Assembly (NCBI GenBank): GCA_965222005.1
Contig: OZ244935.1
Location: forward strand, 992,001 to 1,056,000
Length of the DNA stretch: 64,000 nucleotides
Direction: 5' to 3'
From: CBDCTM01 sp965222005
Lineage (GTDB): Bacteria > Bacteroidota > Bacteroidia > Chitinophagales > Saprospiraceae
Part shown: positions 51,260-60,725 of the stretch, one piece after another
Layout: every line of letters begins with the position of its first letter
Numbering within the stretch: the first letter of the stretch is position 1
Notes under the pieces: model-generated
What the model was told of the DNA's origin: nothing
The model's input: the letters and a program-made list of their open reading frames with translations, nothing else
The model's database searches: none
Position numbers and translations under genes: made by a program

Positions 51260-51421
51260 AGAGCGTGTTTGGAAATTGCTTTTGGAAGCAGTAGTAATAA
51301 AATTTAATTTTGGGCGAAGCCTTTTTTTGAGGCATAGCCCACGTTATGGCGATGAAAAATGATGAAGTACAGAATTAAATTTTGCACTAATGCGCCGAAG
51401 GGTAAATTCCAAATACGCTCT
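51260..51421. repeat. MITE-like inverted-repeat element
   Basis: About 162 bp bounded by 15-bp inverted repeats AGAGCGTGTTTGGAA (51260-51274) and TTCCAAATACGCTCT (51407-51421), one mismatch. Inside are a second pair, AAAATTTAATTTT and GAATTAAATTTTG. No protein is encoded. The layout is typical of a miniature inverted-repeat element or a structured non-coding RNA; no target duplication was seen. Confidence 0.6.
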
Positions 51422-51435
51422 TAGTCCCACATTAC

Positions 51436-53214
51436 CTATTGATAAAGCTGGTCGATTTCTTTTTCATATTTCCGCCCGATCTCTGCCCGTTTCAGCTTCA
51501 AGGTCGGGGTGAGCTCCCCGCTGCTTATGGCCCATTCTTTAAAAAGAAGCTGCACTTTTTTGATTTTTTCAGCTTTTTGAAAATGGCGGCTGTATTTTTC
51601 TACCTCTACATTGATGAGCTGCATCACTTTCGGGTTGAGTACCATAAACTGAGGCGAGGTCCAATGCACCTGGTGATTGTGGCACCATTTTTTTATGAGC
51701 TCAAAGTTAGGCAAAATCAGGGCACAAAGGTAGGGCTTGTTTAAACCGATCACCATGCAATGATCGATATACGGGGAATGCCTGAGATTGTTTTCGAGCT
51801 GCTGAGGAGCGATAAATTTGCCGTTGCTCATCTTGAAAATATCTTTTGCCCGGCCCGTGATTTTTAAAAAACGCTTAAACACAAACCGGCCAACATCTCC
51901 GGTTTTCAGCCATCCATCCTCCGTAATTGCAGCAGCGGTGAGTTCGGGAAGTTGATAGTAGCCCTTCATCACGTTGGGCCCGCGCACCCAAATTTCTCCA
52001 CGCCCTTCTTCATCCGGCTGATGTATGCGCACCTCTACACCAGGTAAAGGAATACCGACTGTGCCAAAATGCACTCCGCCTGGCTCAAAGCGGTTGAACG
52101 CTACTACGGGAGAAGATTCTGTGAGACCATAGCCTTCACGCACCTCTATGCCAGCAGCTGAAAAGAGCTGTCCAAGTTGCGGCTGTAGTGCTGCTGCACC
52201 CACCACCACACCTTCCACACAGCCGCCAAGCGCCCGTCGCCAATGCCTGTACACCAGCAGGTCGGCAAGTTGTAATTTTAGCCAAAACCAGGGTGAGAGG
52301 CGCCGCTGGCCGGTATATTGCTGACCAATTCGTATGGCCCAGTGAGCAATGCGCTGGCTGAGCTTATTGCGGCTTTCGATCTTTGACAAAATGCGTTCAT
52401 ACATTTTTTCGAGCAGGCGAGGGACGCTGGCGAAGTAGTGAGGTTTTACGGATTTGAGGTCTTCTGCCAGCGTGTCAACCTTTTCGGCATAATATACGGA
52501 AGCCCCCACTGCCATATAGGTAAAGGTCACCATTCGCTCAAAGATGTGACTGGGCGGCAAAAAGCTAAGAGCTCGCTTGTCGCAATTGACAGGGATCAGG
52601 GGAATGATAGATTTAATATTGCTCACAATATTTTTGTGCGAAAGCATCACTCCTTTGGGCTCTCCGGAGGTGCCGGAGGTATATACAATAGTGGCCAGGT
52701 CATCTTCGTGAATAGCGGCTTTGAAGGTTTGGAAAGTGGCTAGTTGGTTGGCAGTAGGCATTTGAAGGAGGTCATCATAGCAGCTTGTCTGGGGTGTTTT
52801 TTTAAAATTGATGATGTGCTTGAGTTGCGGCAGTTTATCGCTTACCGATTTCACTTTTGCATACAACTCGCTGGTAGAAACGAAGCAACAGCTGCAGGCC
52901 GCATCGCGGAGGATAAACTCCAGGTCGGCCAGCTTGCTGGTAGCGTGAACCGGCACAGAGATAAGCCCGACCTGCTGGATGGCAAAGTCGAGAAAGGTCC
53001 ATTTCGGGCTGCTGATGTAGGCCACTATGGCAACCCGATCACCCTGCTTGAGTCCCAAGCTTAGTAAACCGGCGCTGAGTTGTTCGATTTGAGATAAGCA
53101 ATCTGCGGTGGAATAGCGTTGCCATCTGGTACCCTCTCTGCCAGCTAAAGCTGTCTTCTGTGGATACTTTGCTTGTTGGTAAGGCAAAATATCGAATAAG
53201 CGCCTGAAGTCCAT
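51436..53214 (-). CDS. Long-chain fatty acid-CoA ligase, paralogue 2
   Basis: 592 aa, of the same family as the protein at 49397 and arranged in tandem. ATP-binding motif YTSGTSGEPKGVMLSH, then EGYGLTESSPVVAFN and LKITGRAKDIFKMSNGKFI near the end. Sequence differs along its length, so the duplication is old. Having two ligases side by side may give different chain-length preference. On the minus strand it precedes paralogue 1. Confidence 0.94.
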   Translation of the reverse strand: MDFRRLFDILPYQQAKYPQKTALAGREGTRWQRYSTADCLSQIEQLSAGLLSLGLKQGDRVAIVAYISSPKWTFLDFAIQQVGLISVPVHATSKLADLEFILRDAACSCCFVSTSELYAKVKSVSDKLPQLKHIINFKKTPQTSCYDDLLQMPTANQLATFQTFKAAIHEDDLATIVYTSGTSGEPKGVMLSHKNIVSNIKSIIPLIPVNCDKRALSFLPPSHIFERMVTFTYMAVGASVYYAEKVDTLAEDLKSVKPHYFASVPRLLEKMYERILSKIESRNKLSQRIAHWAIRIGQQYTGQRRLSPWFWLKLQLADLLVYRHWRRALGGCVEGVVVGAAALQPQLGQLFSAAGIEVREGYGLTESSPVVAFNRFEPGGVHFGTVGIPLPGVEVRIHQPDEEGRGEIWVRGPNVMKGYYQLPELTAAAITEDGWLKTGDVGRFVFKRFLKITGRAKDIFKMSNGKFIAPQQLENNLRHSPYIDHCMVIGLNKPYLCALILPNFELIKKWCHNHQVHWTSPQFMVLNPKVMQLINVEVEKYSRHFQKAEKIKKVQLLFKEWAISSGELTPTLKLKRAEIGRKYEKEIDQLYQ

Positions 53215-53369
53215 CTTCGGTAAGCAAATTAAAAAAGGTTCGTTTTGTTCTGATTTCTGTCAACGGGAATGAGATGGTGCATGGGAAAAAATTGCCGGAA
53301 TCGTGGTTGATCCTTGATTAAAGGAAGCAAATTTTTGCCAAAACTCCTAATATTGCAGAGAAGCAACAT

Positions 53370-53408
53370 AAAAAGAGCGCTGCGGATATGGATTTTCCGT
53401 AGCGCTCT
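53370..53408 (-). terminator. Terminator after the YceI gene
   Basis: Inverted repeat AGAGCGCTGCGGA (53374-53386) and TCCGTAGCGCTCT (53396-53408), one mismatch. Read on the minus strand it is followed by a T run (complement of AAAA at 53371-53374) 55 bp after the YceI stop. Confidence 0.75.
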
Positions 53409-53462
53409 TCGGTATTTCGCAAGATGAAATTTTTGAACAGCCTGCTTGCTATTTACAAATTT

Positions 53463-54137
53463 CTAGCTTTTATTAGCAGCCAAGCTGATGACGAGGGCAA
53501 CATCATCGCTGATGAGTTGATCTTTGATCGTACCGAGGATACCGGAGTTGTAATTGACACCCCAATTGGTACGATTGATTTTGAAAGAAGGTGTCACAGC
53601 GCGAAGGGTATTATTTACAACGGCGACATTGGCATCGAAGGTGATGCTTTTTGTTTGGTCGCGCATGGTGAGATCCCCGGTGATGGAATGAGTAACCTGC
53701 GGTTTGCCCGTTACTTTGCTCACATTGGTAATGACGAAGGTGGCGGTAGGATAGGTAGCTACATCAAAAAAGTCAGCGGACTTGAGATGCCCCTCCAATT
53801 TGGCTTTCATTGCGGCATCCTCCTGATCGGAATTGCTCAGAGAATTCATGCCAATTATAAATTTTCCGCTGGTGATTTCGCCATTGGCTACGGATAAGCT
53901 CCCACTGGAGATTTTAAGGGTGCCAAAATGCGTCTTGCCGGTAGGTTTGCTACCGGTCCAGTTGATTGAGCAGTTGGCTGCATCAATGGCATAGTCTTCG
54001 GCAGAGGCAGGTGCCTTGGCTGCTTCACCGACGGCTTCCTGGGTATTGGCCTGATCGCCTTTTGTGTTTTTCTTGCAGGAAAAGGTTAATGCACTAATAG
54101 CAAAGAAGAGTAGTGATAATCTGAAAATCGCTTTCAT
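53463..54137 (-). CDS. YceI family lipoprotein
   Basis: 224 aa. Lipoprotein signal ends in LTFSC (cysteine 21), followed by a short linker rich in A and E. The YceI beta-barrel domain starts at YAIDAANCSINWTGSKPTGKTHFG and includes SADFFDVATYPTATFVITNV, the family's core motif, and SITGDLTMRDQTKSI. YceI domains bind isoprenoid-type lipids in a hydrophobic pocket. It is a single gene with its own terminator. Its function in this organism is unknown. Confidence 0.93.
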   Translation of the reverse strand: MKAIFRLSLLFFAISALTFSCKKNTKGDQANTQEAVGEAAKAPASAEDYAIDAANCSINWTGSKPTGKTHFGTLKISSGSLSVANGEITSGKFIIGMNSLSNSDQEDAAMKAKLEGHLKSADFFDVATYPTATFVITNVSKVTGKPQVTHSITGDLTMRDQTKSITFDANVAVVNNTLRAVTPSFKINRTNWGVNYNSGILGTIKDQLISDDVALVISLAANKS

Positions 54138-54577
54138 GTATTTGATAAAATTTTGATGATAAAATAATCCTATGAATACTCTGGGCTATGAACTGATTTA
54201 AACTTTTCTAATGGTTTGCGGCTCCAGCCCTTATAGAACCTGACTTCTTTCCTTTTATCGTCCGTACCATACAGGTACGCACTCAAAAAGAGAAATCGCC
54301 AGAACCTACAATGGCCAAGCCTCAACAACAATACAATAGTTTAAATCAGTTCTATGTATATGGCGGCAAAGATAAGCAGTGTTCAAATAATCTTTCGTCT
54401 TTTACAGTACTTATTTTATTTGTCGCTCATATAATACCGAAAGGAATCATGCAGCTCTGCTTTAGAACTATTTAAGTTCAAAATAGTTCTTATAATATAA
54501 TTTTGGCAGAGTATAAGGAGCCTGGAAGAGCTTCGCTATTGTTTGCCAAGCAATCTGAACAAAGTATAAACAGCAGC
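54138..54577. other. Gene-free stretch with an inverted-repeat element
   Basis: 440 bp between the divergent YceI and bshA genes. A 14-bp perfect inverted repeat AACTGATTTAAACT (54191-54204) and AGTTTAAATCAGTT (54338-54351) bounds about 160 bp that also contain a GTACC/GGTAC hairpin near 54267-54277. This could be a MITE or a structured RNA. The rest should carry the promoters of both genes. The bshA frame could extend to 54503 but the family start is at 54578. Confidence 0.5.
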
Positions 54578-55708
54578 ATGAAAATAGGTATTGTTTGTTA
54601 TCCTACCTACGGAGGAAGTGGAGTGGTAGCTACCGAATTGGGTATAGGCCTCGCTAAGAAAGGCCATCACGTGCATTTTATCACCTATCGGCAGCCCGCC
54701 CGCCTTGCCAATTTTCAGGAAAACCTGTTCTATCATGAGGTCTCCAATGCCGATTATCCACTTTTTGAATACCCTCCGTACGACACTGCCCTGGCCAGCA
54801 AGCTGGTGGATGTGGTGAAGTATGAAAAGCTGGATATTTTGCATGTTCACTATGCCATACCGCATGCTGCAGTAGCCTACATGGCCAAAAAAATATTGCA
54901 GCAGCATGGGCGCTACCTTCCTGTGGTGACTACCCTTCACGGGACGGACATTACCCTGGTCGGAAGCAATCATGCCTTTGCACCGGTAGTTGCCTTCTCT
55001 ATCAACAACTCGGATGGGGTGACGGCAGTTAGTGAGAGCCTTAAACAGCAAACGCTTGAATATTTTGACATCAATACGGACATAAAAGTCATTCACAATT
55101 TTATCGACTTTGAGCGATTCAGCAAACTCGACAAAGACCACTTCAAAAAAGCCATTGCACCACAAGGGGAGCGCATTATAGCGCATGTATCCAATTTCCG
55201 GAAAGTGAAAAGAGTGGAAGATGTCGTTCACATTTTCAAGAAAGTATATGAAAAAATACCGAGCAAGCTCCTGCTTATCGGGGACGGGCCGGAGCGCCAA
55301 AATCTGGAAGAGCTTTGCAGGCAGATTGGCCTTTGCCATGAGATTCGATTCCTCGGCAAACAGGATGCCGTAGAAGAGCTGCTGGCCATCTCCGATTTGT
55401 TTGTTATTCCTTCCGGCAACGAGAGTTTTGGCCTGGCTGCACTGGAAGCGATGGCCTGCGAGGTACCTGTGATATCCTCCAATGTGGGTGGCCTTCCCGA
55501 AGTGAACATCAACGGCCAAACCGGCTTTCTGAGCGATGTCGGCAATGTGGACGAAATGGCAGCCAATGCCATACATATACTTAGCAATGATGAGCTACTA
55601 GCAACATTTCGGGCAAATGCATTGGCACAAGCCAAGCGCTTCGACATTGCCAACATCCTTCCGCAATACGAGCAATACTACGAGCAACTCCTTGCCCCCG
55701 CTAGTTGA
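54578..55708 (+). CDS. bshA: N-acetyl-alpha-D-glucosaminyl L-malate synthase BshA
   Basis: 376 aa GT4 glycosyltransferase from the ATG at 54578. The N-terminus MKIGIVCYPTYGGSGVVATE is the hallmark of BshA; TTLHGTDITLVG and the C-terminal NESFGLAALEAMACEVPVISS with the E-x7-E motif follow. It joins UDP-GlcNAc to L-malate in the first step of bacillithiol synthesis. Its 3' end overlaps the convergent porZ-like gene by 8 bp. Confidence 0.92.
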   Translation: MKIGIVCYPTYGGSGVVATELGIGLAKKGHHVHFITYRQPARLANFQENLFYHEVSNADYPLFEYPPYDTALASKLVDVVKYEKLDILHVHYAIPHAAVAYMAKKILQQHGRYLPVVTTLHGTDITLVGSNHAFAPVVAFSINNSDGVTAVSESLKQQTLEYFDINTDIKVIHNFIDFERFSKLDKDHFKKAIAPQGERIIAHVSNFRKVKRVEDVVHIFKKVYEKIPSKLLLIGDGPERQNLEELCRQIGLCHEIRFLGKQDAVEELLAISDLFVIPSGNESFGLAALEAMACEVPVISSNVGGLPEVNINGQTGFLSDVGNVDEMAANAIHILSNDELLATFRANALAQAKRFDIANILPQYEQYYEQLLAPAS

Positions 55709-58007
55709 TCAATAGAATTTTGGTAACAATTGCATCGGGATTTTCCGGCCGCTTGGTGCTGGTACTGAATACGAAGTACACACCGGTACTGGCTTTTCGG
55801 CCGTTGTAGTCGCGGCCATCCCAGATGGCCTGCCCGCCAAGCGCTTTGGTTTCGAATATAAGCTGCCCGCTAATGTCTGTAATTTTCACATCCGCATCGC
55901 GCGCCAGGCCTTTGATAGCTATGGGCCCGGTATAATCAGAAGGTACGGGATTGGGGTAGGCATAGGCATCGGGCCTATTCACTGTACCGCCTTCAGTAGC
56001 TTGGCTCCGGTAGGAGATAAGCCCTTTGCCGGTGCCTATAAAAGCTTCGCCATTTTTTGGATTTACAGCGATATCGTAGATCACATTATCGAAAAGGGGG
56101 CTGTTGTCTTTATTGAAAAAGGCAATCTGCTCCTCCCCATTGGCCGATTGAATGAATACACCGCTTTCGGTGCCAAACCATTTGCGGTTGGCGCCATCCA
56201 CCGCGATTGTAAGCACATTTTCATCTTCCAGCAGGAAAGCATTGAAGCCTCCCACCTCTACGATGCGCCTCGAGCCCTGACAAATATCATCAAACACATT
56301 GTTGCCGCATTCAAACACTACGGGCCCCGCCTGGGTACCTACCCATACATCACCATCCAGATCCATTGCCAGGCAATTGACCAGATTGGTAGGCAATTCA
56401 GAATTGAGGACGGAAAGGATGCGTGCCCGATCATCAGTAGGGTCTTCTAAAATGCCGGAATCGTACACCAGGACACCCCGGTTTTCGCCATCCATAGCGA
56501 ACCATTTATAACCATTTTGATCGATCACCACCTGCCTAAGGGGCGCACCGGGAGGAGCTTCGGGGAAGTTGTTGGTCCAGCTTCCGTCAGGCTTTAGTAC
56601 AGCGATTGGATTTGGGGCCAAATGGTTGGCAATCCAGAGGTTGTTGTCGGCATCAAAGGCCAAACCACCTACGCGGGTAGTATTAGGATCGCCAATGGCC
56701 GGGTCAAGGGGTGACTTGGCAGAATTGTGAAGAATGAAATGGTCTTTGCCATCAAATTCGATCAGCCCATCCCAAAAGGTGCCCACGAATATTTTGCCCG
56801 TTGCGGGGCTAACCGCAATTCGGTAAAAAGCATTCAAGCCAGCAGCTTTCATTACAGGTACATTCCTTTTGTTGAACACCTCCCATTGCCCCGCCGAAAG
56901 CCGGTAAAAGCCATTAGGGCTGAAGGCAATTTTGCGGCGGGTGGGCTCGGTAGCTATTAAAACATCATCCCCATTGAATACAATTTCAGTGGCCAATTGA
57001 TCGAAAGGAGAATTGAATTTGAACTTTTGACAATCCCCTCCGGCGGAGTCCGATACCCGCAAATCGCGCCAGGTATCAGCATACCACACCTGCCCTTCCG
57101 GCGTTTCGATGGCGTACAGAGGCCGATCGGTGCAGGAAGAACCATCCTTTTGGTCAAAACCATTGCCGGAGTAGAAAATCACTTCTCCATCACAATTGCT
57201 CCGGCAGCGCATACCGATCAGCAGATGTTCCCCTTCGTGGGTGAGGTATTGGACTTTTCTGGCCACATCATAGTAGAGGCTGTCCAGTGTCTGTCCATCG
57301 TATGAATAGAGTAGCGTATCAGAAAGGTCGAAGTACAGCTTGTCTTGAAAGCTCACTATTGACCGGGAGGTGTAATCGGGCGGAAAGCCGTCATCCATAT
57401 CCAGCAGCTGCCAGTTACTGATATCTTTGAGGTCGATGGCGGGATCATCTACAGCGGTGTAGATACCCTCTTCGGTAGCAGCATAAAAAGCTCCTTTGTA
57501 GTAAGCCAGGCCAAGAACATCGATGGCCAGATTGGCGGTAAAGCCAAATTCCTGAAGCTCCATATCAAACTCGATTACCCCAAAACCAGCGCTGAAATAA
57601 GCTTTGCCTGTTTTGGCAAATGAGATGTCATTGATCTTGCGATTGAAAAAATTGCCATCTTCACGGATATTGGCAAACGTGGTGGTGGTATTATTTTTTA
57701 TCAAATCGAAAACACCATCGCCATAGGTAACGATCAGCGTTTCGGTGGCCGGGTCGTATTTCACCAGCTCAGTACCGGCAGCACTCAATTGCTCTACTTT
57801 GGATATAAACTCCACCGAGCCCTCCTCCTTGTCCATAGCCAATATAGCCCAATCGGTGGTATAATACACCTTGTCGGGGCTTTGTGTAATGTGGCGGCCA
57901 AATTGATAAGGCAGGTGCGATCGCCACTGCCCGATCATCAAATCATTCTGAGCAGGAAGTAGGGATAAGCCAATGAGAAAGCAGAGAAATAAAAGGGGTA
58001 TTCGCAT
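55701..58007 (-). CDS. PorZ-like T9SS protein (propeller domains plus sorting domain)
   Basis: 768 aa. Signal peptide ends at LLPA-QN; the mature part begins IGQWRSHLPYQFGRHITQS with repeated propeller blades (ISFAKTGKAYFSAGFG, NNLWIANHLAPN, DGDVWVGTQAGPV, NRKWFGTESGVFI) as in PorZ, whose two beta-propellers sit on the cell surface with the T9SS attachment complex. The last 90 residues are a T9SS-type C-terminal domain (YAYPNPVPSDYTGP ... RKASTGVYFVFS). It fits the family's length and order. Function assigned by similarity only. Confidence 0.82.
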   Translation of the reverse strand: MRIPLLFLCFLIGLSLLPAQNDLMIGQWRSHLPYQFGRHITQSPDKVYYTTDWAILAMDKEEGSVEFISKVEQLSAAGTELVKYDPATETLIVTYGDGVFDLIKNNTTTTFANIREDGNFFNRKINDISFAKTGKAYFSAGFGVIEFDMELQEFGFTANLAIDVLGLAYYKGAFYAATEEGIYTAVDDPAIDLKDISNWQLLDMDDGFPPDYTSRSIVSFQDKLYFDLSDTLLYSYDGQTLDSLYYDVARKVQYLTHEGEHLLIGMRCRSNCDGEVIFYSGNGFDQKDGSSCTDRPLYAIETPEGQVWYADTWRDLRVSDSAGGDCQKFKFNSPFDQLATEIVFNGDDVLIATEPTRRKIAFSPNGFYRLSAGQWEVFNKRNVPVMKAAGLNAFYRIAVSPATGKIFVGTFWDGLIEFDGKDHFILHNSAKSPLDPAIGDPNTTRVGGLAFDADNNLWIANHLAPNPIAVLKPDGSWTNNFPEAPPGAPLRQVVIDQNGYKWFAMDGENRGVLVYDSGILEDPTDDRARILSVLNSELPTNLVNCLAMDLDGDVWVGTQAGPVVFECGNNVFDDICQGSRRIVEVGGFNAFLLEDENVLTIAVDGANRKWFGTESGVFIQSANGEEQIAFFNKDNSPLFDNVIYDIAVNPKNGEAFIGTGKGLISYRSQATEGGTVNRPDAYAYPNPVPSDYTGPIAIKGLARDADVKITDISGQLIFETKALGGQAIWDGRDYNGRKASTGVYFVFSTSTKRPENPDAIVTKILLIN

Positions 58008-58122
58008 AGTCAGATATTAGTTTTCCGAGTATAAAACACTATAGTACTAACCTGATAAACATACTATTATTGCTTGGAAACTTTGCAAAAATACGGAATG
58101 CCGAGCAAGTGACGGCTGCGCC

Positions 58123-58698
58123 CTATTTGCGGTACATATTGCTGCTATTAATATATTCAAACACAGCCTCCGGTACCAGGTACTGAATGGATTTGCCCAA
58201 TTTGATGCACTGCCTAATATAGCTGGCAGATAGTTGCATCAGCGGCGCATCAAAGAGTTGCACATTTGGATGACCCGCCAAAGGCCCCGGCTCGTAAGAA
58301 GGGCGGCGATACACATATATTTCATACTGTGCCAGTATCTGTTCGTAGTTTTTCCATTTGTGGAAGGTAGTCAGATTGTCGCCTCCCATGATCAGTACGA
58401 ACTGCCGCTGCGGATACTTTTCATTAAGGTAGGTCAGCGTATCAATGGTATAAGAAGGTTTGGGCAGGTTAAACTCCATGTCGGAGGCGCGGAGCAGCAG
58501 GTTGTCACCAATGGCCAAACGCACCAAATGCAGGCGATCATAGTCGCGAGCCAGGCTGGCTTTTGGTTTGTGCGGATTTTGTGGCGACACCACCATCCAC
58601 ACGTTTTGCAGGTCGGTTTGAGTGGCCATATAATTGGCGATAATCATATGCCCGATATGTACCGGATTGAAAGAGCCAAAAAAGAGCCCAGTTTTCAT
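58123..58698 (-). CDS. nadD: Nicotinate-nucleotide adenylyltransferase
   Basis: 191 aa from the ATG whose complement is at 58696-58698; the longer frame adds 29 unlikely residues. The nucleotide-binding motif is GLFFGSFNPVHIGHMIIAN, followed by FVLIMGGDNLTTFHKW and, near the end, LSASYIRQCIKLGKSIQYLVP. It makes NaAD from NaMN and ATP. Typical length; it is a minus-strand gene between porZ and a DUF4878-like gene. Confidence 0.95.
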   Translation of the reverse strand: MKTGLFFGSFNPVHIGHMIIANYMATQTDLQNVWMVVSPQNPHKPKASLARDYDRLHLVRLAIGDNLLLRASDMEFNLPKPSYTIDTLTYLNEKYPQRQFVLIMGGDNLTTFHKWKNYEQILAQYEIYVYRRPSYEPGPLAGHPNVQLFDAPLMQLSASYIRQCIKLGKSIQYLVPEAVFEYINSSNMYRK

Positions 58699-58855
58699 CT
58701 GTTTAAAAATTTTCTGCCGGCAAAAAACATGTAGATTCCCCAACGCTTTCGGGACTGTCCATAGGTAAGCGCGTCGCTCTCGCAAGAGTTTTTTTAATCA
58801 TTTCCTTGGCTGAGGTTATGATTAAATAAGCTCATGCTCGTTTCATCTTTATCAT

Positions 58856-59344
58856 TTATTGCTCCAGAGAATCAGCTTCGAGAGATTCATTGATGATCTC
58901 CTCCAGCTCTTTGAGCACATCCTCCATCTCCTCTTGTTCCAAAACCGGCTCCTCCTCTGCTACGTTCACCAGCCACATGCCGTTTACTTTTACCAAAAGG
59001 AAGCTATCCCAAACTATTTCATTGTCCGCTTTTGTGGTGTACACGCAGGTAGCAGAATCTTTCTTTTCTACGCAGTTCATCTGCAAAAATTCAGTAGGCG
59101 GCAAGGCCAATTCTTCAGCATCTTCATACAAAATAGAGGCAATCATATCAACCCATTCCTTAGCTCTGTCAGTGCTAATGGCCCGGGCTTTGTCAAACTC
59201 ATTATTGTCCATATACTTTTGCCAGCGGCGCACTACCGATTCGGCAGATTCACCTTTTGGAGAATCGCCTGTGCTACATCTTGGGCAAATCATTAGAAAA
59301 AAAAGCAGGCTGAATAGTAGGTGGAAAACAAGGCGTTGGAACAT
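58856..59344 (-). CDS. DUF4878-like small exported protein
   Basis: 162 aa with a hydrophobic N-terminus (LLFSLLFFLMICPRC) that may be a signal or lipoprotein signal. The mature part SAESVVRRWQKYMDNNEFDKARAIST and VNGMWLVNV has the SnoaL/DUF4878 pattern, an alpha+beta barrel often found in small lipoproteins. The C-terminus is strongly acidic (EQEEMEDVLKELEEI). No function is known. Confidence 0.65.
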   Translation of the reverse strand: MFQRLVFHLLFSLLFFLMICPRCSTGDSPKGESAESVVRRWQKYMDNNEFDKARAISTDRAKEWVDMIASILYEDAEELALPPTEFLQMNCVEKKDSATCVYTTKADNEIVWDSFLLVKVNGMWLVNVAEEEPVLEQEEMEDVLKELEEIINESLEADSLEQ

Positions 59345-59412
59345 AAATTTAGTTGTAGCATGTCAAAAATGGCAGCCTCCTTTTCAGCGACCCTGACTCC
59401 TATATCTGCTGA

Positions 59413-60528
59413 CTAATTACTCAACATCACAGGCATCACCAACATCAAAATTTCTTCATCTTCCACCTCATCCACTGGCAGTAAAATACCGGCCCGCGTA
59501 GGGGAGGAAAGCTCCATTTTGATCTCATCACTTTCCAGCACGTTGAGCATTTCGATCAGGAATTTGGCGTTGAAGCCAATATTGAGCGGCTCTCCATCGT
59601 AGCTACAGCTCAATTGCTCTGTTGCTTCATTCGAAAAATCGAGATCCTGTGCGGATACTGTCAGGCTGCCATCTCCTACATTCAGAATAACCTGATTGGT
59701 AGTTTTGTTGGCATAAATGGCAATGCGTTTCAGAGAGTTTTGGAAATCGGAGCGGGACATGCTGAGTGTATTGGGATTGTCAACAGGGATCACCGCATTG
59801 TAATCCGGATAGCGGGCATCGATCAGCCGACACACCAACTGCACATCACCAAAGGAAAAGTAAGCATTGGCTTTGTCAAACGATAAAGTAACTTCTTCAC
59901 CCGCCGGAAGGGCCACTTTGAGCAGGTTGAGGGCCTTTTTGGGAACGATAAAGGAGGTGGACACTTCGCTGGCCACGTTGTTGAAAGTATATTTCACGAG
60001 CTTGTGAGCATCGGTAGCTACAAAGGTTAGCTTATTGAAATCTACTTGAAAGTAAACGCCCGTCATGGAAGGGCGTAGCTCGTCATTGCTCGCTGCAAAA
60101 AGAGTTTTGCTGATGGCTTTTACAAGGGTGTTGGCAGGCAGGCTGATCGTATCGACTGTTTCGGGCTGCGGAATCTTAGGAAAATCCTGGCCATTTTCAC
60201 CCGCCAGCTTGTATTTGCCATAGGCAGACGTGATTTCGATACCATAGTTGTCATCATTCACCGTGAAGGTGATCGGCTGCTGAGGCAATTCTTTCAGCGT
60301 GTCGAGCAAAATTTTAGCAGGTACGGCCACAGTGCCTTGGCCATCGGCATTTATTTCCAGGCTGGTGGTGATAGATGTTTCGAGATCAGTAGCGGCAATA
60401 GCCAATTTGTTGTTCTCCACAGTGAAGAGAAAATCTTCCAGAATGGGCAATACGGGATTGGAGCCGATAGCACCGCCGGCAATTTGGAGCTGTTTCAAAA
60501 GGTCGGAAGAGGAAACGCTAAATTTCAT
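59413..60528 (-). CDS. dnaN: DNA polymerase III subunit beta
   Basis: 371 aa from the ATG whose complement is at 60526-60528; the N-terminal 16 residues of a longer frame are not conserved. Three sliding-clamp domains: KFSVSSSDLLKQLQIAGGAI, then VEDEE-type end LPVDEVEDEEILMLVMPVM. The internal VFQVDFNKLTFVATDAHKL-like strand marks the middle domain. The clamp tethers the polymerase to DNA. A DnaA-box match lies upstream. Confidence 0.96.
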   Translation of the reverse strand: MKFSVSSSDLLKQLQIAGGAIGSNPVLPILEDFLFTVENNKLAIAATDLETSITTSLEINADGQGTVAVPAKILLDTLKELPQQPITFTVNDDNYGIEITSAYGKYKLAGENGQDFPKIPQPETVDTISLPANTLVKAISKTLFAASNDELRPSMTGVYFQVDFNKLTFVATDAHKLVKYTFNNVASEVSTSFIVPKKALNLLKVALPAGEEVTLSFDKANAYFSFGDVQLVCRLIDARYPDYNAVIPVDNPNTLSMSRSDFQNSLKRIAIYANKTTNQVILNVGDGSLTVSAQDLDFSNEATEQLSCSYDGEPLNIGFNAKFLIEMLNVLESDEIKMELSSPTRAGILLPVDEVEDEEILMLVMPVMLSN

Positions 60529-60623
60529 AGAGGTGGTTGGTTGTGTGATCATCGTGCCAAAAGTTTTTGAACGCACAAAAATACGCCAACTTTTCTAATT
60601 TCTGCTATAAGAAATCAACAACT

Positions 60624-60632
60624 TGTGGATAA
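60624..60632 (-). promoter_or_regulatory. DnaA-box match upstream of dnaN
   Basis: TGTGGATAA on the plus strand, complement of TTATCCACA, which fits the DnaA consensus TTATNCACA. It is 96 bp from the dnaN start on the divergent side. A single box may regulate dnaN; it does not show an origin. Confidence 0.4.
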
Positions 60633-60725
60633 GTTTGGCCGGCCGGCAGAGGAGCTTGCAGCAATTCCGGCTCACTGCAAGCATCTGCGAAAAATCAATA
60701 TCTTTGCCCCTCCAACCTCTGCCCT

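Noticed and set aside
53424..53897. 157-aa plus-strand frame over the YceI gene
   Set aside because: Antisense shadow of a clear YceI lipoprotein.
54536..55576. 346-aa minus-strand frame over bshA
   Set aside because: Antisense shadow of a well-supported glycosyltransferase gene.
60624..60632. Replication origin near dnaN
   Set aside because: Only one DnaA-box match, no dnaA gene and no AT-rich box cluster.
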